Origin: Sphingopyxis sp. PET50
GTDB taxonomy: Bacteria; Pseudomonadota; Alphaproteobacteria; Sphingomonadales; Sphingomonadaceae
Assembly (NCBI RefSeq): GCF_025244705.1
Contig: NZ_CP104207.1
Span: 372,001 to 436,000, forward strand
Reading direction: 5' to 3'
DNA length: 64,000 bases
The position numbers were made by a program, and so were the translations under genes. How positions within the stretch are numbered: position 1 is the stretch's first letter; each line of letters opens with the position of its first letter. Shown here in pieces: positions 19,147-28,842 of the stretch. The notes beneath the pieces were generated by a model. It did no database searches. It was not told the origin of the DNA and was given only the letters and a program-made list of their open reading frames with translations.

Positions 19147-20970
19147 TCAGCGCGCCTTCACGCCGAACTGGGTAGTAAAATTGACCAAGAAGCGCGGGTC
19201 GGGCTTCTGCGCCAGAAAGCCGGCGCGGTTGAGCGGCACCGCGACGGTCAGGTCGAGCTGGCCGACATCGCCATAGGCGAGGCGGACGCCGCCGCCCGCC
19301 GAATAAAGTTTCTGCGGATTGAGCCCCGCGAAGGCGAGGTCCTTGTTCCATACCCAGGCGGCGTCGAAAAAGACGAAGGGCTGGAGCGCGCCGCTCTGCG
19401 TGTTGGCGGGGACCAGCGAGCCGTAGCGCGCCTCGACCGACACCGCGACACCGCTGTCGCCGATCACCGTGCCGGGGTCGAAACCGCGGCCGACGGTGAA
19501 GTTGCCGCCCGAAAATTCCTCATAGGCGAGCAGGGGATCGCTCGCCCATTGCGCGCGCGGGGCGAGCGAGAAGGTGAAATTCTTGACCGGACGCCATTCG
19601 GCAAGCGCGTTGGCCCGGACGAGGAAGGCGTCGGGCTTGCCCTCGACGCGGGTCAGCGGGATCGCGCCGGGCAGGAAACAGGTGGCGCCGGTGGGGCCGC
19701 AATCGTCGCTGGCACCCAGGAAATTGACGCCCTGCCGCGCTTCGACCGACGCGCCCAGATACCAGCGCGGCTCGGCCGGGCTGTAACCGCCGCGTCCCGC
19801 GACCGATGCGGGATCGACCCAGGTGCCGTCGGCGCGCAGGTTGAAGACGCGCAGCCGGTCGCGGTTGATCGGCACGCCGCCGAGCGCGATGTCCTGGTCG
19901 ATCAGGTCGAGCCCGCCGCCGATGGTCAGGCGGCGCGCCTGCGTCAGCACCAGCGGATAAGAGGCGAACAGGCTGACGATCTGGGTTTCGGACTTGATCG
20001 GCAGCGCCGCGACGCTCGGCCGGGTCCAGGCATAGGTATAGCTGGCGCCGAATTTCAGCCCCTCGTCGCCGACGCGGAATTCATGTGCGATCTGCGCGAC
20101 ATTCTGTTCGTCGAAGTCGGGGGTCGAATAGAAGCTGACCGTGGTCATGTCGCCCATGCCGGTCAGGCCGAAGACGCGCGCGCGGGCGATGCCGCCCCAG
20201 CGGCCGACGTCCTTCGACCCGAAATTCTGGACGTTGAAGTCGAGGATCGCGGCGGTGCGGTCGACCGTCACTTCGCCGACGACTTCGCCGGGCACCGCGC
20301 CGGGGCGCAGCGTCAGGCGCGCCGAGAGGCCGGGAATGTCGCGCGCGAGCAGCAGATAGCGTTCGGCGTCGACGATGTTGAACACCGGCTGGTCTTCGAG
20401 ATGGGCGAGATAGCGCTGGAGCAGCTTCTCGTTGGCGCCGGCGTCGCCACGGACCTCGATGCGGCTCATCCGCGCGGCGAGGATGTCGAGCTTGACGATG
20501 CCGTCGCCGATCGTCTGTGGCGGCACGCGCACCGCGGCCAGATAGCCCTGCGAACGCAGCATCGTCGCGGCGCGGTCGCGGATGTCGCAGACCACCGAAA
20601 TCGGCAGGTCCTGGCCGACGCGATCGGACCAGGCTGGCGCCAGCATCGCGGGGTCGATGCCCTCGACGCTCGAAAATTCGACGCCGCGCAGCGTGATCCG
20701 GACATTGGCGAATTCGGGGTTAGCGAGCGGGCAGGGCGCCCGCTCGATCGCGTCGTCGGCGGCGACGATCTGTTCGTTCGGGGGCGGGGCCGCGGGCGGT
20801 GCCGGGCGCTGGATTTCCTCGCGGGTCGGGATTTGCGGTGTCGCAACCTGCGCCTGCGCGGCGACCGGCAGCGCGGCGATGACCAGTCCCGATGTCGACA
20901 GGATTCGCCCGATCGCGCGGCCGTGTCCCCCGGCCACGCGCGACTGTCCCTTCAAGCCCCAAACGGTCAT
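19147..20970 (-). CDS. ShlB/FhaC/HecB family TPS outer-membrane transporter (TpsB)
   Basis: The start at 20970 (MTVWGLKGQ) follows aaggggtgg. The 607-residue product has a signal peptide ending ...VAAQAQ, a Pro-rich linker, POTRA-like sequence (ITLRGVEFSSVEG, ...IRVEVRG-type strands near residues 180-200) and a C-terminal 16-strand barrel with the conserved GRGFDPG motif (VRGY equivalent) and a terminal Phe/aromatic-rich strand (NFTTQFGVKAR). POTRA domains bind the TPS domain of the exoprotein and the barrel passes it across the outer membrane without ATP. It directly precedes the filamentous gene, the standard tpsB-tpsA order. The ORF is intact. Confidence 0.92.
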   Translation of the reverse strand: MTVWGLKGQSRVAGGHGRAIGRILSTSGLVIAALPVAAQAQVATPQIPTREEIQRPAPPAAPPPNEQIVAADDAIERAPCPLANPEFANVRITLRGVEFSSVEGIDPAMLAPAWSDRVGQDLPISVVCDIRDRAATMLRSQGYLAAVRVPPQTIGDGIVKLDILAARMSRIEVRGDAGANEKLLQRYLAHLEDQPVFNIVDAERYLLLARDIPGLSARLTLRPGAVPGEVVGEVTVDRTAAILDFNVQNFGSKDVGRWGGIARARVFGLTGMGDMTTVSFYSTPDFDEQNVAQIAHEFRVGDEGLKFGASYTYAWTRPSVAALPIKSETQIVSLFASYPLVLTQARRLTIGGGLDLIDQDIALGGVPINRDRLRVFNLRADGTWVDPASVAGRGGYSPAEPRWYLGASVEARQGVNFLGASDDCGPTGATCFLPGAIPLTRVEGKPDAFLVRANALAEWRPVKNFTFSLAPRAQWASDPLLAYEEFSGGNFTVGRGFDPGTVIGDSGVAVSVEARYGSLVPANTQSGALQPFVFFDAAWVWNKDLAFAGLNPQKLYSAGGGVRLAYGDVGQLDLTVAVPLNRAGFLAQKPDPRFLVNFTTQFGVKAR

Positions 20971-21119
20971 CACCACCCCTTGCGTTCGACCACGCGCGGC
21001 GCCGCTGCCGCACGTCAAATTCTTCAGGCGTGGCGGTCAGGACCACCACGCGAACTTTCGACCCAAGGAAAGGACTTGCCGCTCGGACGGCAGCTTTTCA
21101 AATGCTTGCTACCAGATGG

Positions 21120-21146
21120 GCCGGGCGGTTTCAATGGCCGCCCGGC
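21120..21146. terminator. Hairpin between the FecR-like and tpsB genes
   Basis: A perfect 9-bp stem (GCCGGGCGG / CCGCCCGGC) with a 9-nt loop lies just past the FecR-like stop on the minus strand. There is no clear U-run after it, so it may be an attenuator or mRNA-stabilising hairpin rather than a full terminator. The ~180-bp gap to tpsB could hold a separate promoter. Confidence 0.35.
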
Positions 21147-21151
21147 TCGCT

Positions 21152-21922
21152 TCATCCCGTTGCGGATTCGGTTTCGGCCTGCGCCATCGCGTCGACCAGA
21201 CGTTCCACTTGCGACGAGCAACCCTTGCCCGACAGCATCTCGTACGAGGCGTCGGGGGTCTCGGGCAGCGCCTCGAGCGGCGTGAAGCGCACCGTCACCG
21301 GCGCCGCCAGCCCGCCGCCCGAAAAGCTGTAGTCGACGTCATATTGCAGCGGGACATTCGCTCGACCATTTGCGGAACCAGCTGTCCTTGGCGAGCTCGA
21401 CCTTGCCGCTGGCGCCGGCTGCCGGTCACGGTCACCGTCGTCGCCGCGTCGGCATTCGGGCGCCACAGCAGCAGCGCGGCCGGGTCGGCGACGCAGAAGG
21501 TGCCGCCTTCGCGATAGTCGAGCAGCCACAGGTTCGGCGCGCGCGTCTCGTCTGGCGGCGTTTCGTCCTTCCCGCGCGATGCCCCGCCGCGCGTCTGCGT
21601 CGGCGGGCGCTTGGCGATCATGCGGGTGACGGTCTGGCCCATCGACTGGCTGGCGACGACGGTCGCGTTGGCGTTGAAGGTGCCTTCGCCCGACAGCGTC
21701 CGCGTCTTGCCGCCCTGCATCAGCACGACCTTGTCGCCCGCGACCAGCGTCAGGCGGTCGCCCGCCTTGAACTTGGTCCCGGTCGGATATTTCGCTGCCG
21801 ACGGGCCGGTCGAGCGGACGACCATCGACTGCGCCGCGGCGACGCCGGTCAGCGCCATCGCGGCAAAGGCTGCGGTTGCGGCCAATCCCAGCTCGGCGCA
21901 TGCGGAACTCAGGATAGGACAT
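21152..21922 (-). CDS. FecR-like secreted protein (frame broken three times)
   Basis: The start MSYPEFRMRR follows gagaaag and overlaps the cyclase stop by 14 bp. After removal of an extra base at 21,891-21,897 (GCTCGGC for GCCGGC) a normal signal peptide appears (RRLGLAATAAFAAMALTGVAAAQ region). The mature part has KYPTGTKFKAGDRLTLVAGDKV and LMQGGKTRTLSGEGTF, resembling the FecR/SH3-like beta fold. Further shifts lie near 21,415 and 21,360. The C-terminus is acidic with two Cys. The total length equals three single-base insertions over a ~256-residue frame. FecR-like domains often accompany CHAT and CHASE2 proteins, probably as periplasmic sensing or scaffold modules. The family assignment is moderate. 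Confidence 0.6.
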   Translation of the reverse strand: MSYPEFRMRRAGIGRNRSLCRDGADRRRRGAVDGRPLDRPVGSEISDRDQVQGGRPPDAGRGRQGRADAGRQDADAVGRRHLQRQRDRRRQPVDGPDRHPHDRQAPADADARRGIAREGRNAARRDARAEPVAARLSRRRHLLRRRPGRAAAVAPECRRGDDGDRDRQPAPAARSSSPRTAGSANGRANVPLQYDVDYSFSGGGLAAPVTVRFTPLEALPETPDASYEMLSGKGCSSQVERLVDAMAQAETESATG

Positions 21923-24001
21923 AGCTTTCTCCACTCTCGGTCACGTTCAATCGTTCTATTAAGAACAGGATGGATGTATCCTGACTGAATTGTTCGCCCA
22001 GCGCTGTGGCGCAGGTCACATAGAGATTTTTATCGCCTGACGCGTGCGCCGCAACCATTTCCGCTATTTTTGCCCGTTGTTCGGGGCTGAGATCGGGGCG
22101 CGGGGTGAAGGTGTCGACCGGCTGGGCGCGGCCGCGCAGCGTCACCCGGCCCATCGGCACCAGGTCGTCGCGCCCGGCGCGCGATTCGGCCTCGGCCGAG
22201 ATCAGCACGCCGGTCTTCAGGCTCTTGTTCGCCGCCTCGAGCCGCGAGGCGGTGTTCATGCTGTCGCCGAGCGCGGTATATTGGATGCGGCCCTCGCCCC
22301 CGAAATTGCCGACGATCGCATCGCCGACGTGCAGCCCGACGCGCGTCATGCCGAGCGGCGGGACGTCCTCGGCCGCGAGATCGACGCGGAACTTCTCGCC
22401 CGCCTCATACATGGCAAGCGCGGCGGCGGCGGCCTGTTGCCCGTCGTCGGGGCGGCTGAGCGGCGCACCCCAGAAAGCGACGACCGCGTCGCCGACGAAT
22501 TTGTCGATCGTGCCGCCATGGTCGAGGACGACGTCGGACAGCCGGTCGAGATATTCGTTGAGCAGGCGCGCCACGGTTTCCGGCGTCGTCGCATGGCTGA
22601 GCTTGGTAAAGCCTTCGAGATCGGTGAACACGCAGAAGATATTGCGGCGTTCGCCGTGCAGCGACAGTTGTTCGGGGTCGCGCATGATCTGCGCCGCGAC
22701 ATCGGCGGGCAGATATTTGCCCAGTGCCGATTGCGCGAAGGCGCGCTGGTGCGAGCCGATGGTGCGCGCCGCGCTGCCGACCGCGGCATAGCCGAACAGC
22801 CAGCCGAGCGATTGGCCGAAGGCGGGCAGGCCGGTGGTATCGACCCCGATCTTCTGCAGCCAGAAGGGGTAGGCGATGAAGAAGATCAGCTGCGCGATGA
22901 AGATCGGCACCACCCAGCGCGCCGAGCAGGTCGATCAGGCTGGTCAGTCCGCCCGCGAGTACGACGAGCACCGCCAGCCCCCACAGCGCCCAGCCGGGCA
23001 CCGGTTTCGACCAGGCGCCGTCGAGTTGCTGCGCCAGCATATGGGCGTGGACCTCCAGCCCGATCATCTGCTCGCGCTCGCCCGTCTGCAGGTCGGGCAG
23101 GCGCGAGAAGGGGATCGAGAAAAGATCGTTATCGACGATATCGGCGCCGATGAGCACATAGCGGCCGCGCACCATCTCGGCGAATCCGGCGCGGGTCTCG
23201 TCGTCCATCGGCTCGCCGAACAGGTCGATCGGGAGATTGGGAAAGACCCCTTCTTCCTCGTTCGCATTGGCGCGCGCGGGCAGGCGGAAGCGGATATTCC
23301 CCTGATAATCCGCATATTCCCTGTCGACCGGCGCCAGCGCATTCGCCATCAGCGGCGGCAGCCCCTTCGGCCGGTTGGGCCAGTTGCGCATCACGCCATC
23401 CTCATCAACGCGGAAACGCACGCTCGTCGGACGGGTCTTCGCCGTCGTGACATCGGCCAGAAAGCGGTCGAGGAATTGCTGCTGCTGGAACTGTATCGTC
23501 GTCGGATTGTCCGACTGTGACAGATAGGCGAGCCAGGTCGGCGTCTTCATCGCGCGCAATTGCGCTTTGAGCGCGTCGTCGTCGGGACGCGGCGCATCGT
23601 AGAGAATGTCGATGCCGATCGCCTTGGCGCCCATCGCGTCGATATTGGCGAGGGCGTTGGCCAACAGGGTCCGGTCGAGCGGCGACCGGATGCCGGTGTT
23701 GAACACCGTTTCGTCCGTATAGGTGATCATGACGATGCGCGAATCCTGATCGACATGCTCGGCCATCGTCGTCGCGCGGCCGTCATAGAGCGCGCGTTCG
23801 GCATCGCCGACGAGCGGGATACCCCAGCTCAGCCGGGCGATCAGTACTGCAAAGGCCAGGAACAGCAGCGTCGCGATCATCCGCGACGTGCCGAGCTGGG
23901 TGACCAGCTAGGCGCAGCTGCTTGCGCAGCGGCACTGCGGCGCGCTTCTCGCTCGCGGCTTCGGTCGCCGGCGCAGTGTCGGTCGTCGGAACTTCGCTCA
24001 T
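21909..24001 (-). CDS. CHASE2-domain adenylate cyclase (class III), frame broken twice
   Basis: The start MSEVPTTDTAP lies 4 bp after the CHAT gene stop. A short cytoplasmic tail and one helix (MIATLLFLAFAVLIARL) lead into a CHASE2 sensory domain (YDGRAT, GIDILYD, GRYVLIGAD, Q-MIGLEVHAHMLAQ), then two or three membrane helices and a class III cyclase domain. Catalytic features include FTDLEGFTKLS (metal Asp), DKFVGDAVVAFWGAP (Lys and metal Asp) and YTALGDSMNTASRLE (Asp); the Lys/Asp pair points to ATP rather than GTP. Frame shifts lie near 23,908 (an inserted AGCT-like tetranucleotide) and 22,915 (an extra G). About 695 residues when repaired. It should turn a periplasmic signal into cAMP. 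Confidence 0.85.
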
Positions 24002-24005
24002 CGGA

Positions 24006-27000
24006 TCAGCGGGCGGCGCGGCCGTCGGCCTTCCCCTTTTTAGGCGCGGCGGCGGTTGCGGTGCCGCCGTGGAGCAGCGCCTGGCCGCCATCGCCGATGA
24101 TCGCGAAACCCGCCCAGTAATAGGGGTGCGAGGTCTGTTTTTCGTCCATCAGCCGCATCTGCGTCGCCCAGAGCGCATCGGCGACGCTTTCGCCCTGCCG
24201 CGCCGCGAACAGGCCGCCGATCAGCCGCTTCGTCGCGTCGAAATCGTCGGGCGCGGGCCAGTGGCTGGCGATCACCGACCGGCCGCCGGCGCCAATGAAA
24301 GCGCGGACCAGCCCGTCGAGCGCATTGCCGCCGCCGCTGGCGACGCCGGCCTCGCGCGTCGCGCTGACCGATGCGGCGCCCGCGGTGTCGCACGCCGACA
24401 GGATGACGAGGTCGGCGTCGATCTTGAGGTCGTAGATTTCCTGAAAGGTCAGCAGCCCGTCCGAATCGCTGTCGCCGAACGAGGTGACGAGCGCCGGGCG
24501 CGCCGGGCACGACGGACGCGGCGCGGTGACCAGCCCGTGGGTCGCGAAATGGATGATCCGATAGTCATCGAGGTCGGCGCGCGCCTTGACCGCGGTATCG
24601 GTAAAGGCGCCGCCGGTCAGCAGCGCCGCCGCGCGGTCGCCCATCGCGCTGCGCGCGGTGTTGAGCTCGTCGGCGGAGATCGGCCGGTTCCACTGGATCG
24701 GGTCCCAGTGGCAGCTGTCGTCGACGCCGCCCGCGGCGGCGCGGGTACCGAGCGAGGGCAGGGTGGGGCCGACCGGCTGATTCTGGCCGAGCCCGAAATA
24801 CTGGTTCGCGGCGTTCGACGGCGCCGCCTGGCGCGCGTTGCGGAACGACAGCGCCGACACCGCGGTGCTGGGCCGCGTCGTCCGCCCGAGCCAGGCGATG
24901 CCGCGCATGTCGAAGGCGTCGGCCTCGGGATCATCGAGCTTCGCCTCATAGGCGGCAAGACCGGCGTCGGAGGTGATGAGCAGGTTGATCGGCAACCGCA
25001 GCATCGCGCCGTCGGGTTCGAAGATGATGTTGGCAATCGTCGGCAGGCGGTCGGCAACGGGGCCGAACAGTTTGCTATAGAGGCTGCGCGCCGTCGCGGC
25101 GTCGAACGGATAGGTCACGCGGCGGCCGTTCTCGACGATCGAGATCGTCGAGCGCACGCTGTCGACCGCGGCGTCGAGCTGCGCGGCGCTGAGGTCCGAA
25201 CGCCACAGCTGCGCCCCTTTGTTGTCGATCAGCATCGCATAGACCGCATCGCCGACAACGAGCATCTTCAGATAGGCCTCGTCGGCGCGCAGCACCTGCT
25301 GCAGTTCGGCGAGGTCGAGCTTGCCCGGCGCGACGACGCGATATTGCGGATAGGCCGAGAGCGCGGCGACGGTCTCCGCCTGCTGGAAGCCCAGATTGTC
25401 CAGCCGCACCTTGAGGTCGGCGCGCAAAGCGTTGATTTCCGGCGATGCGATCATCTGCGCCAACCGCGCATCCTCGATCCGCGCGCGTTCGATATCGCGG
25501 TTCAGCGTCGTCGCCTGGCGGAACAGGCGCGAGCCTTCCTCGGTGCCGCTCGATAATTCGCGCGCCAGCACCGCCTGGGTGTCGGCGACGCCGGGGCGGA
25601 CCTGGAGCTGGCTGGCGACGAAGAAGTCGGCGACCGCGGCGGGGTCGGCGGCGGCCCGCGCCGCGAGCAGGCGGTAATAGGGCGCCATCATGTTCGCCAT
25701 GCCCGACGTCGAGCGCTGCGAATTCGCCAGCGTCCCGACGACGTCATGATAGATTTTCATCGCCTCGTCGTCGCGGCCCTGGCGGGTCAGGAAGGCGGCG
25801 TAGCGCGCCCGCGCCGAGGCCAGCGCATTGGTTTCGGGATATTCGACGGCCAGGGCGCTGACCGATTCGAGGAAGCGCGCGTCCGCCGCCTCCTTGTCTC
25901 CCGCCGCTTCCTCGGCGAGCGCGAGTTCGCCGAGCATCTGCGAGCGCAGCCGTACGATCGAGGTCACGCGGCCTTCGCGCACCGCCATGGCGTCGGCCAG
26001 TCCCTTGAGCTGCGCCGCCTTGGCGGCCGCGGGTTCGCCGCGCAGCCGTTCGACGGTGCCGAGCAGATGGACCGCCTGGGCGTCGATGATCTGTGCGCGT
26101 TCGAGCGGGGTCAGCCGTTCGTCGTCCGACGTCTGGCGGATGGCGCGCGCATTGCTGCCGCTGTTGACGCCCGCGACGATCTGGGGGGTCAGCGTCACCG
26201 CATCGCCCTCGACCGTGACCGCGCTGGTCAGCGGCGGGATCGGCGTGTTGAGCAGGTCGGCGGCGCCGGCGATAATCGCGCTGGTTCAGTGCATGGATCG
26301 CGCGGAAATTGCGGCGCAGACGCAACTGCACCGGGTCGGTGGTCGGGATCGCCTCGACCTCGCCGAACAGCCGCTCGGCTTCGGCGAATTCGCCGAGATT
26401 CGACTTTTGCAGCGCGCGGTTCAGGGTGAATTCGGTCGGGTCGATGTCGGCCGCCGACTGCTCTTCGAGCGCGCGGCGCGACAGCGCCTCGAAAAATTCG
26501 GCGGCCTCGGCATAGTCGCCGCTGTGATTGCGGCGATAGCCCTCGGCGAGGGCACGGTCGACGTCGATCGTGCCCGCCAGGGTGCGCGCAAAGCCGTCGT
26601 TGCCGCCGATCGACGTCGTCGCGACGTTGATCACGCCGGAGACCAGCTTGCGCTGGCGGATCGATTCGAGCGCGAGGTTCAGCGCGTCATTATAGGCGGC
26701 AAAGCCCTCGACCGCGTAGCTGGAGCGGCCGTCGCCCTCGATGCGGGTGTTCCACTGAACGTCGCTGTCCTTGACGGCGCAGCGGTCGGGAGCGGTGCAG
26801 ACGATCGTGCCCGCCCGCGCGCGCTCGATGCGCGCCTGCGCGTCGGCGGGCGAGGCGCGGAGCATCCGGACATAGCCGACCGGCTGGCTCGCGTCGCGGC
26901 AGAGGATCATCCAGGCGCGGTCGAACATTCCCTCGATGACCGAATCGCGCACCGTCGCCTGGACCTCGCACAGCGATCCGCCCTTGTCGCCGATCGCGAA

Positions 27001-27105
27001 GCTGTCGCGCAGCGTGGGGTCGCTGCTCTGTGCCGATGCCACCGCGGGTGCGGCGGCCGCCAGCACCCCCAGAATCGACAGGAAAAACGGACGTCGAGCG
27101 GCCAT
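24006..27105 (-). CDS. CHAT-domain caspase-like protein with TPR region and signal peptide (frame broken near 26,271)
   Basis: The first gene of the minus-strand cluster. An N-terminal signal peptide (FLSILGVLAAAAPAVASAQ) precedes a Cys-containing segment, then TPR-like helices through residues ~200-560. The C-terminal CHAT domain shows the His in IIHFATHGLV (near residue 857) and the Cys in LVILSACDTAGA (near 904), followed by the typical HPYYWAGFAIIGDGG. CHAT proteins are clan CD proteases related to caspases and separases. The frame changes at 26,271, where one extra base abuts GCCGGC; removing it gives ~1,032 residues. The signal peptide places the protease outside the cytoplasm, which is notable. 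The substrate is unknown; the exoprotein, transporter and FecR-like protein are the obvious candidates. Confidence 0.85.
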
Positions 27106-27318
27106 GTACCCAATCCCCCAAACAAGCGCGAGGGCGCCGCGCCGGCGCGTTGCCTAGCAAGGCGCAGTCATTGTTACTGCGGTACGACCCAAATCCCGTT
27201 GGGCCGGACCCTAAACCCTTCGCATGCAAAAGGGAAGTGATCTGCGGCACAGGCGGCTTGCGCGCCTCGCGCGCCCGACCTATCTGCAAATCTCGGTTTC
27301 CAAGCCCAAGAGGATATG

Positions 27319-27642
27319 ATGAGCGCATTCGACGACCGCGAAAAAGCATTTGAAGCGCAGTTCGCGCGCGACCAGGAGGTGCAGTTCCGCATCACCGCGC
27401 GCCGCAACCGGCTGGTCGGCGAATGGGCGGCCGAACGCATGGGACTGACCCCCGAAGAGACCGACGCCTATGCCAAGGCGGTGGTCCAGGCCGATTTCGA
27501 GGAAGCGGGCGACGAGGATGTGATCCGCAAGCTGGCGGGCGACCTCACGGCGGCCGGGGTCGAGATCAGCGACGCCGAAATCCGCTCCGCGCTGAACGAC
27601 AAGGCAGTCGAGGCGCGCCGCCAGTTCATGGACAAGCAGTAA
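27319..27642 (+). CDS. DUF1476 protein, F1-ATPase zeta-type inhibitor
   Basis: About 107 residues; the second of two adjacent ATGs has the better spacing from aagagga. The sequence MSAFDDREKAFEAQFARD, then FRITARRNRLVGEWAAERMG, is the DUF1476 signature. In Paracoccus and relatives this family is the zeta subunit, whose N-terminal inhibitory segment blocks ATP hydrolysis by F1FO-ATPase. It is largely helical and cytoplasmic. It diverges from the CHAT gene over a ~210-bp region and is followed 10 bp later by the bolA-like gene. Confidence 0.88.
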   Translation: MSAFDDREKAFEAQFARDQEVQFRITARRNRLVGEWAAERMGLTPEETDAYAKAVVQADFEEAGDEDVIRKLAGDLTAAGVEISDAEIRSALNDKAVEARRQFMDKQ

Positions 27643-27652
27643 GGCCCGTCCG

Positions 27653-27886
27653 ATGGCGATGCACGAGGCCGATCTGCAGGCGATGATCGCCGCGGCCTTT
27701 CCCGGCGCGACGGTGACGATCACCGACCTCGCGGGCGATGGCGACCATTATGCGGCGCATGTGGTCAGCGAATCCTTTCGCGGGATGACGCGCGTCGCCC
27801 AGCACAAGGCGGTGTACGCCGCGCTCGGCGGGCGCATGGGCGGCGAACTTCATGCCTTGCAATTGACCACCGGCGTTCCTTCATAG
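27653..27886 (+). CDS. BolA/IbaG family protein
   Basis: The 77-residue product has the BolA fold order: short helix (ADLQAMIAAAFPG), strand (VTITDLAGDGDHYAAHVVSESFRG in segments) and the C-terminal helix-strand (HKAVYAALGGRM, GELHALQLTT). The conserved His in DGDHY/HAL are ligands for a [2Fe-2S] cluster shared with monothiol glutaredoxins. The grxD gene follows 48 bp later, the usual BolA-Grx4 partnership in iron-sulphur trafficking. Start at 27653 or 27659. Confidence 0.9.
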   Translation: MAMHEADLQAMIAAAFPGATVTITDLAGDGDHYAAHVVSESFRGMTRVAQHKAVYAALGGRMGGELHALQLTTGVPS

Positions 27887-27934
27887 GGAGCAGATGATTT
27901 GCCGGCGCGTTTGGCGCCCCACCGGAGACGCACC

Positions 27935-28264
27935 ATGACCGACGCCACCCATGACCGTATCGCCAAGCTGGTCGCCGACCACCCCGTCCTGCTGTTCATG
28001 AAGGGCACCCCGCTGTTCCCGCAATGCGGCTTTTCGTCGCGCGCGATCACGATGCTCGACCGCCTGGGCATCGAATATGACACCGTCGATGTGCTGCAGG
28101 ACATGGAAATCCGCCAGGGCATCAAGGATTATTCCGACTGGCCGACGATTCCCCAGCTCTATGTGAAGGGCGAATTCATCGGCGGCTCCGACATCATGAT
28201 GGAGATGTGGGAGGCGGGTGAACTGCACCAGCTGATGGACGGGATTCCGACGCGCGCCGAATAA
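27935..28264 (+). CDS. grxD: Monothiol glutaredoxin, Grx4 type
   Basis: The 109-residue protein carries the CGFS active site (FPQCGFSSRAI), the cis-Pro loop (WPTIPQLYVKGEFIGG) and the GGSDIMMEM glutathione-binding region. The start at 27935 follows ggag; an upstream in-frame ATG at 27899 lacks the family's N-terminus. Grx4 proteins hold a bridging [2Fe-2S] cluster with glutathione and pass it to apo-proteins, often with BolA. Part of a run with the zeta inhibitor and bolA genes. Confidence 0.95.
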   Translation: MTDATHDRIAKLVADHPVLLFMKGTPLFPQCGFSSRAITMLDRLGIEYDTVDVLQDMEIRQGIKDYSDWPTIPQLYVKGEFIGGSDIMMEMWEAGELHQLMDGIPTRAE

Positions 28265-28375
28265 TCGCGGCTTTTTCCCGGCCCGGCCGGAGTGTTCCGG
28301 AAAAAGGGCGATGATGTTGTTTGCAAACGCGGGGCGGGAATGGCTGGTTTCGGGCGGGAGCGGGCGTAAGCGATC

Positions 28376-28557
28376 CTCCCCCAACGGGGGAGGGGGACCA
28401 CCCGAAGGGTGGTGGAGGGGCACAGGAGGCATACGCGACGCCAGACCGTAAAGCCCTCATTTCTGCAACGGAGCCGTAGCGCACGACCTCACCGGCAAGG
28501 CAAACCGCCTGTGCCCCTCCACCAGCTTCGCTGGTCCCCCTCCCCGTGCCGGGGAGG
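28376..28557. repeat. Inverted pair of REP-like repeats
   Basis: The left copy (28376-28425: CTCCCCC...GGGGGAG then ACCACCC-GGGTGGT and GGAGGGGCAC) and the right copy (28511-28557: GTGCCCCTCC, ACCAGC-GCTGGT, CTCCCC...GGGGAGG) are reverse-oriented relatives. Each has two nested small palindromes. This is a second, distinct family from the one at 5.6 kb. Confidence 0.6.
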
Positions 28558-28781
28558 ATCGGCAACGTCCGCTTCCCATCCCGATCCCCACAGACCGCTC
28601 GGGTTTGCAAAGGATATGAACGCCTAAAATAGGCGACAGGGCGGTCGTCGGCCGCCCTTTTTTGCACCATGCCTAGCTTGGGCTCCCCGCCGATCCCGCC
28701 CCAACCGCCCATCTCCCACCCCCTCGCATCGACGGACTGCACGTTGGCGCCGACGAACGGCGGGAACCGGCTCTTGCCATT

Positions 28782-28799
28782 GTAACAATATATCATTAC
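28782..28799. promoter_or_regulatory. Zur-like operator upstream of the ZnuD-type receptor
   Basis: GTAACAATATATCATTAC is an AT-rich interrupted palindrome (GTAA-N2-ATATAT-N2-TTAC) in a very GC-rich background. It sits 43 bp before the receptor ATG. Its layout resembles proteobacterial Zur boxes of the type GTAATGTTATAACATTAC, so zinc-dependent repression is likely. Confidence 0.6.
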
Positions 28800-28842
28800 T
28801 GCCGCCGCGACAGTCGCCCACGAAAACAGGATACTCCCTTTC

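Larger units (their letters stand above)
28265..28842. other. 578-bp intergenic region with paired repeats and a Zur-like box
   Basis: No credible gene is seen. Two GC-rich palindromic repeat copies in opposite orientation (28376-28425 and 28511-28557) and the promoter region of the znuD-like receptor fill it. A short GC hairpin (cggccgcccttt region, near 28,640-28,665) may terminate transcripts from grxD. Confidence 0.6.
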
